DNA of 64,000 nucleotides from NCBI GenBank assembly GCA_029215795.1, contig JARDYH010000002.1, positions 111,226,001 through 111,290,000 of the forward strand. The letters are read 5' to 3'. Shown piece by piece: positions 63,172 through 64,000 of this stretch. Below the pieces are notes generated by a model. That model was not told the DNA's origin, ran no database searches, and saw only the letters and a list, made by a program, of their open reading frames with translations. Each line of letters begins with the position of its first letter. Within the stretch, counting starts at the first letter, position 1. The stretch comes from Anniella stebbinsi. Taxonomy: Eukaryota > Chordata > Lepidosauria > Squamata > Anniellidae. The position numbers and the translations under genes are program-made.

Positions 63172-64000
63172 GTAACTCATTCTAGAGGGTTGGTCACAAT
63201 TGCCACCCTTGGTTCTGCTTTGCTCTTGGCATCTCCTGACAGCATCTTTTTTCTGCCCGCAATCTGCTTTTCTTCCATCGACTTCAGTTAGTGGCAGTCT
63301 AGCTCAGCATATCAAGAATGCTTTTTCTGTTACTATTTGTATCTACTAGTGTGTGTGTGTGTGTGGGCGGGTGGTGGTGGTGATGGTTATGTTCCAAAGG
63401 GTGGAAAGGGAACAGAGTTTAAAAGTGACTCAAACTGTAACCCAAGACTAGATTACACGTTTTATTGCATTTACAGTTACAGTTTAGGAAAATCTGTAGG
63501 GGTTTTAATATAGTCCTGTTTTCAAAAGAACTAATAGGCTCTAAGGCCTGTCAGTTGTGTATGGTTCTGCTTTATCTTGGGTTTCACCCAAAAATTCCAA
63601 AATCCTATACAGAGAGAGAGAGAGTTAGTTTTGTAGATCAGGATGTATTACACCAAATTAAATCCTTCATATCTGTTTTAGCAAATATACACACTATTAC
63701 AAATACATTTTTATCAGTTGTAAAATAGAAATATTCACAAGAGTATAATAATGGATTAAAAAGTGTCTAAAAAAATCCCTATAGAATAGCCAATGAAATT
63801 AAAAATAGTCCTTCATATATATTTATCATCTTTGTTTTATCTAATTTTTTCATTTTTACAACATTGTTGGCACTTCTGACACCTTCCTGCTTCTGCAACA
63901 TTCATTTAGTGAAAGAGTCAGTGAACCTTGTCAATGACAAACTATGAACAATTTTGCAGCCATAATTTACAATATTTACTCTTTTAAATATCTCAAGACA
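63172..64000. other. KCMF1: Start of KCMF1 intron 6
   Basis: The donor GTAACT at 63172 opens the intron, which contains a (GT)n run at about 63349-63365. No further exon is seen before the window ends. Confidence 0.7.

Overview
The window looks like euchromatic nuclear DNA from a vertebrate, most probably a squamate reptile (lizard or snake). The reasons are a vertebrate KCMF1 gene in long, repeat-filled introns, and a mix of DIRS tyrosine-recombinase retrotransposons, CR1/L2-type and L1-type LINE pieces, hAT and PIF/Harbinger-like small DNA elements and many microsatellites. The species assignment is inference; a turtle or another reptile is not excluded.

The only host gene I can support is KCMF1, on the + strand. 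A CpG island with promoter and 5'UTR lies at about 1.7-3.06 kb. Coding exon 1 (2648-2663) carries the first five codons. A 46.8 kb intron 1 follows. Exons 2-6 are at 49454-49621, 57210-57349, 61162-61263, 62180-62354 and 62889-63171. The reading frame joins across all junctions for 294 codons plus 2 nt; the last roughly 85 codons of the usual ~381-codon protein lie beyond the window. Intron 4 (61264-62179) has a textbook U12-type donor and branch site but appears to end in AT, so it would be an AT-AT minor-class intron.

Intron 1 is mostly mobile-element debris. Two long DIRS-type elements lie in the same orientation as KCMF1. DIRS-A (27741-33860) is decayed. DIRS-B (37971-44039) is nearly intact: Gag and the tyrosine recombinase (YR) are open, and the RT/RNase H frame has one single-base break. 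Both have inverted terminal repeats of unequal length, an internal complementary region that reproduces the joined ends, and no target duplication beyond a shared TT. DIRS-B sits inside a small hAT element. A 121-bp element at 22524 consists of little more than the two DIRS ends back to back. A decayed right end lies near 36.53 kb and a possible further DIRS relic at 46.7-48.05 kb.

Other elements with readable boundaries are hAT-like copies at 113, 13393, 16110, 21185, 37778/44218 and 56428; two PIF/Harbinger-like copies with TWA target duplications (20077, 48679) and a partial third (52237); a solo LTR with a 5-bp duplication (10912-11438); a fold-back insert with a 14-bp duplication (8479-8734); and a CpG-rich small element full of GCGC-containing motifs (18480-18831). 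LINE fragments occur at 8.8-9.3, 15.4-15.9, 16.5-16.8 (L1 type), 23.8-24.98, 25.5-25.98, 26.5-27.19 and 35.8-36.35 kb, among others. One (23.8-24.98 kb) has the 5' inversion expected from twin priming.

No tRNA, rRNA, CRISPR or prokaryotic-type system is visible. The most useful leads are the AT-AT minor-class intron, the minimal DIRS derivative, the near-intact DIRS-B with its nested empty-site evidence, and several small elements whose families I cannot name.
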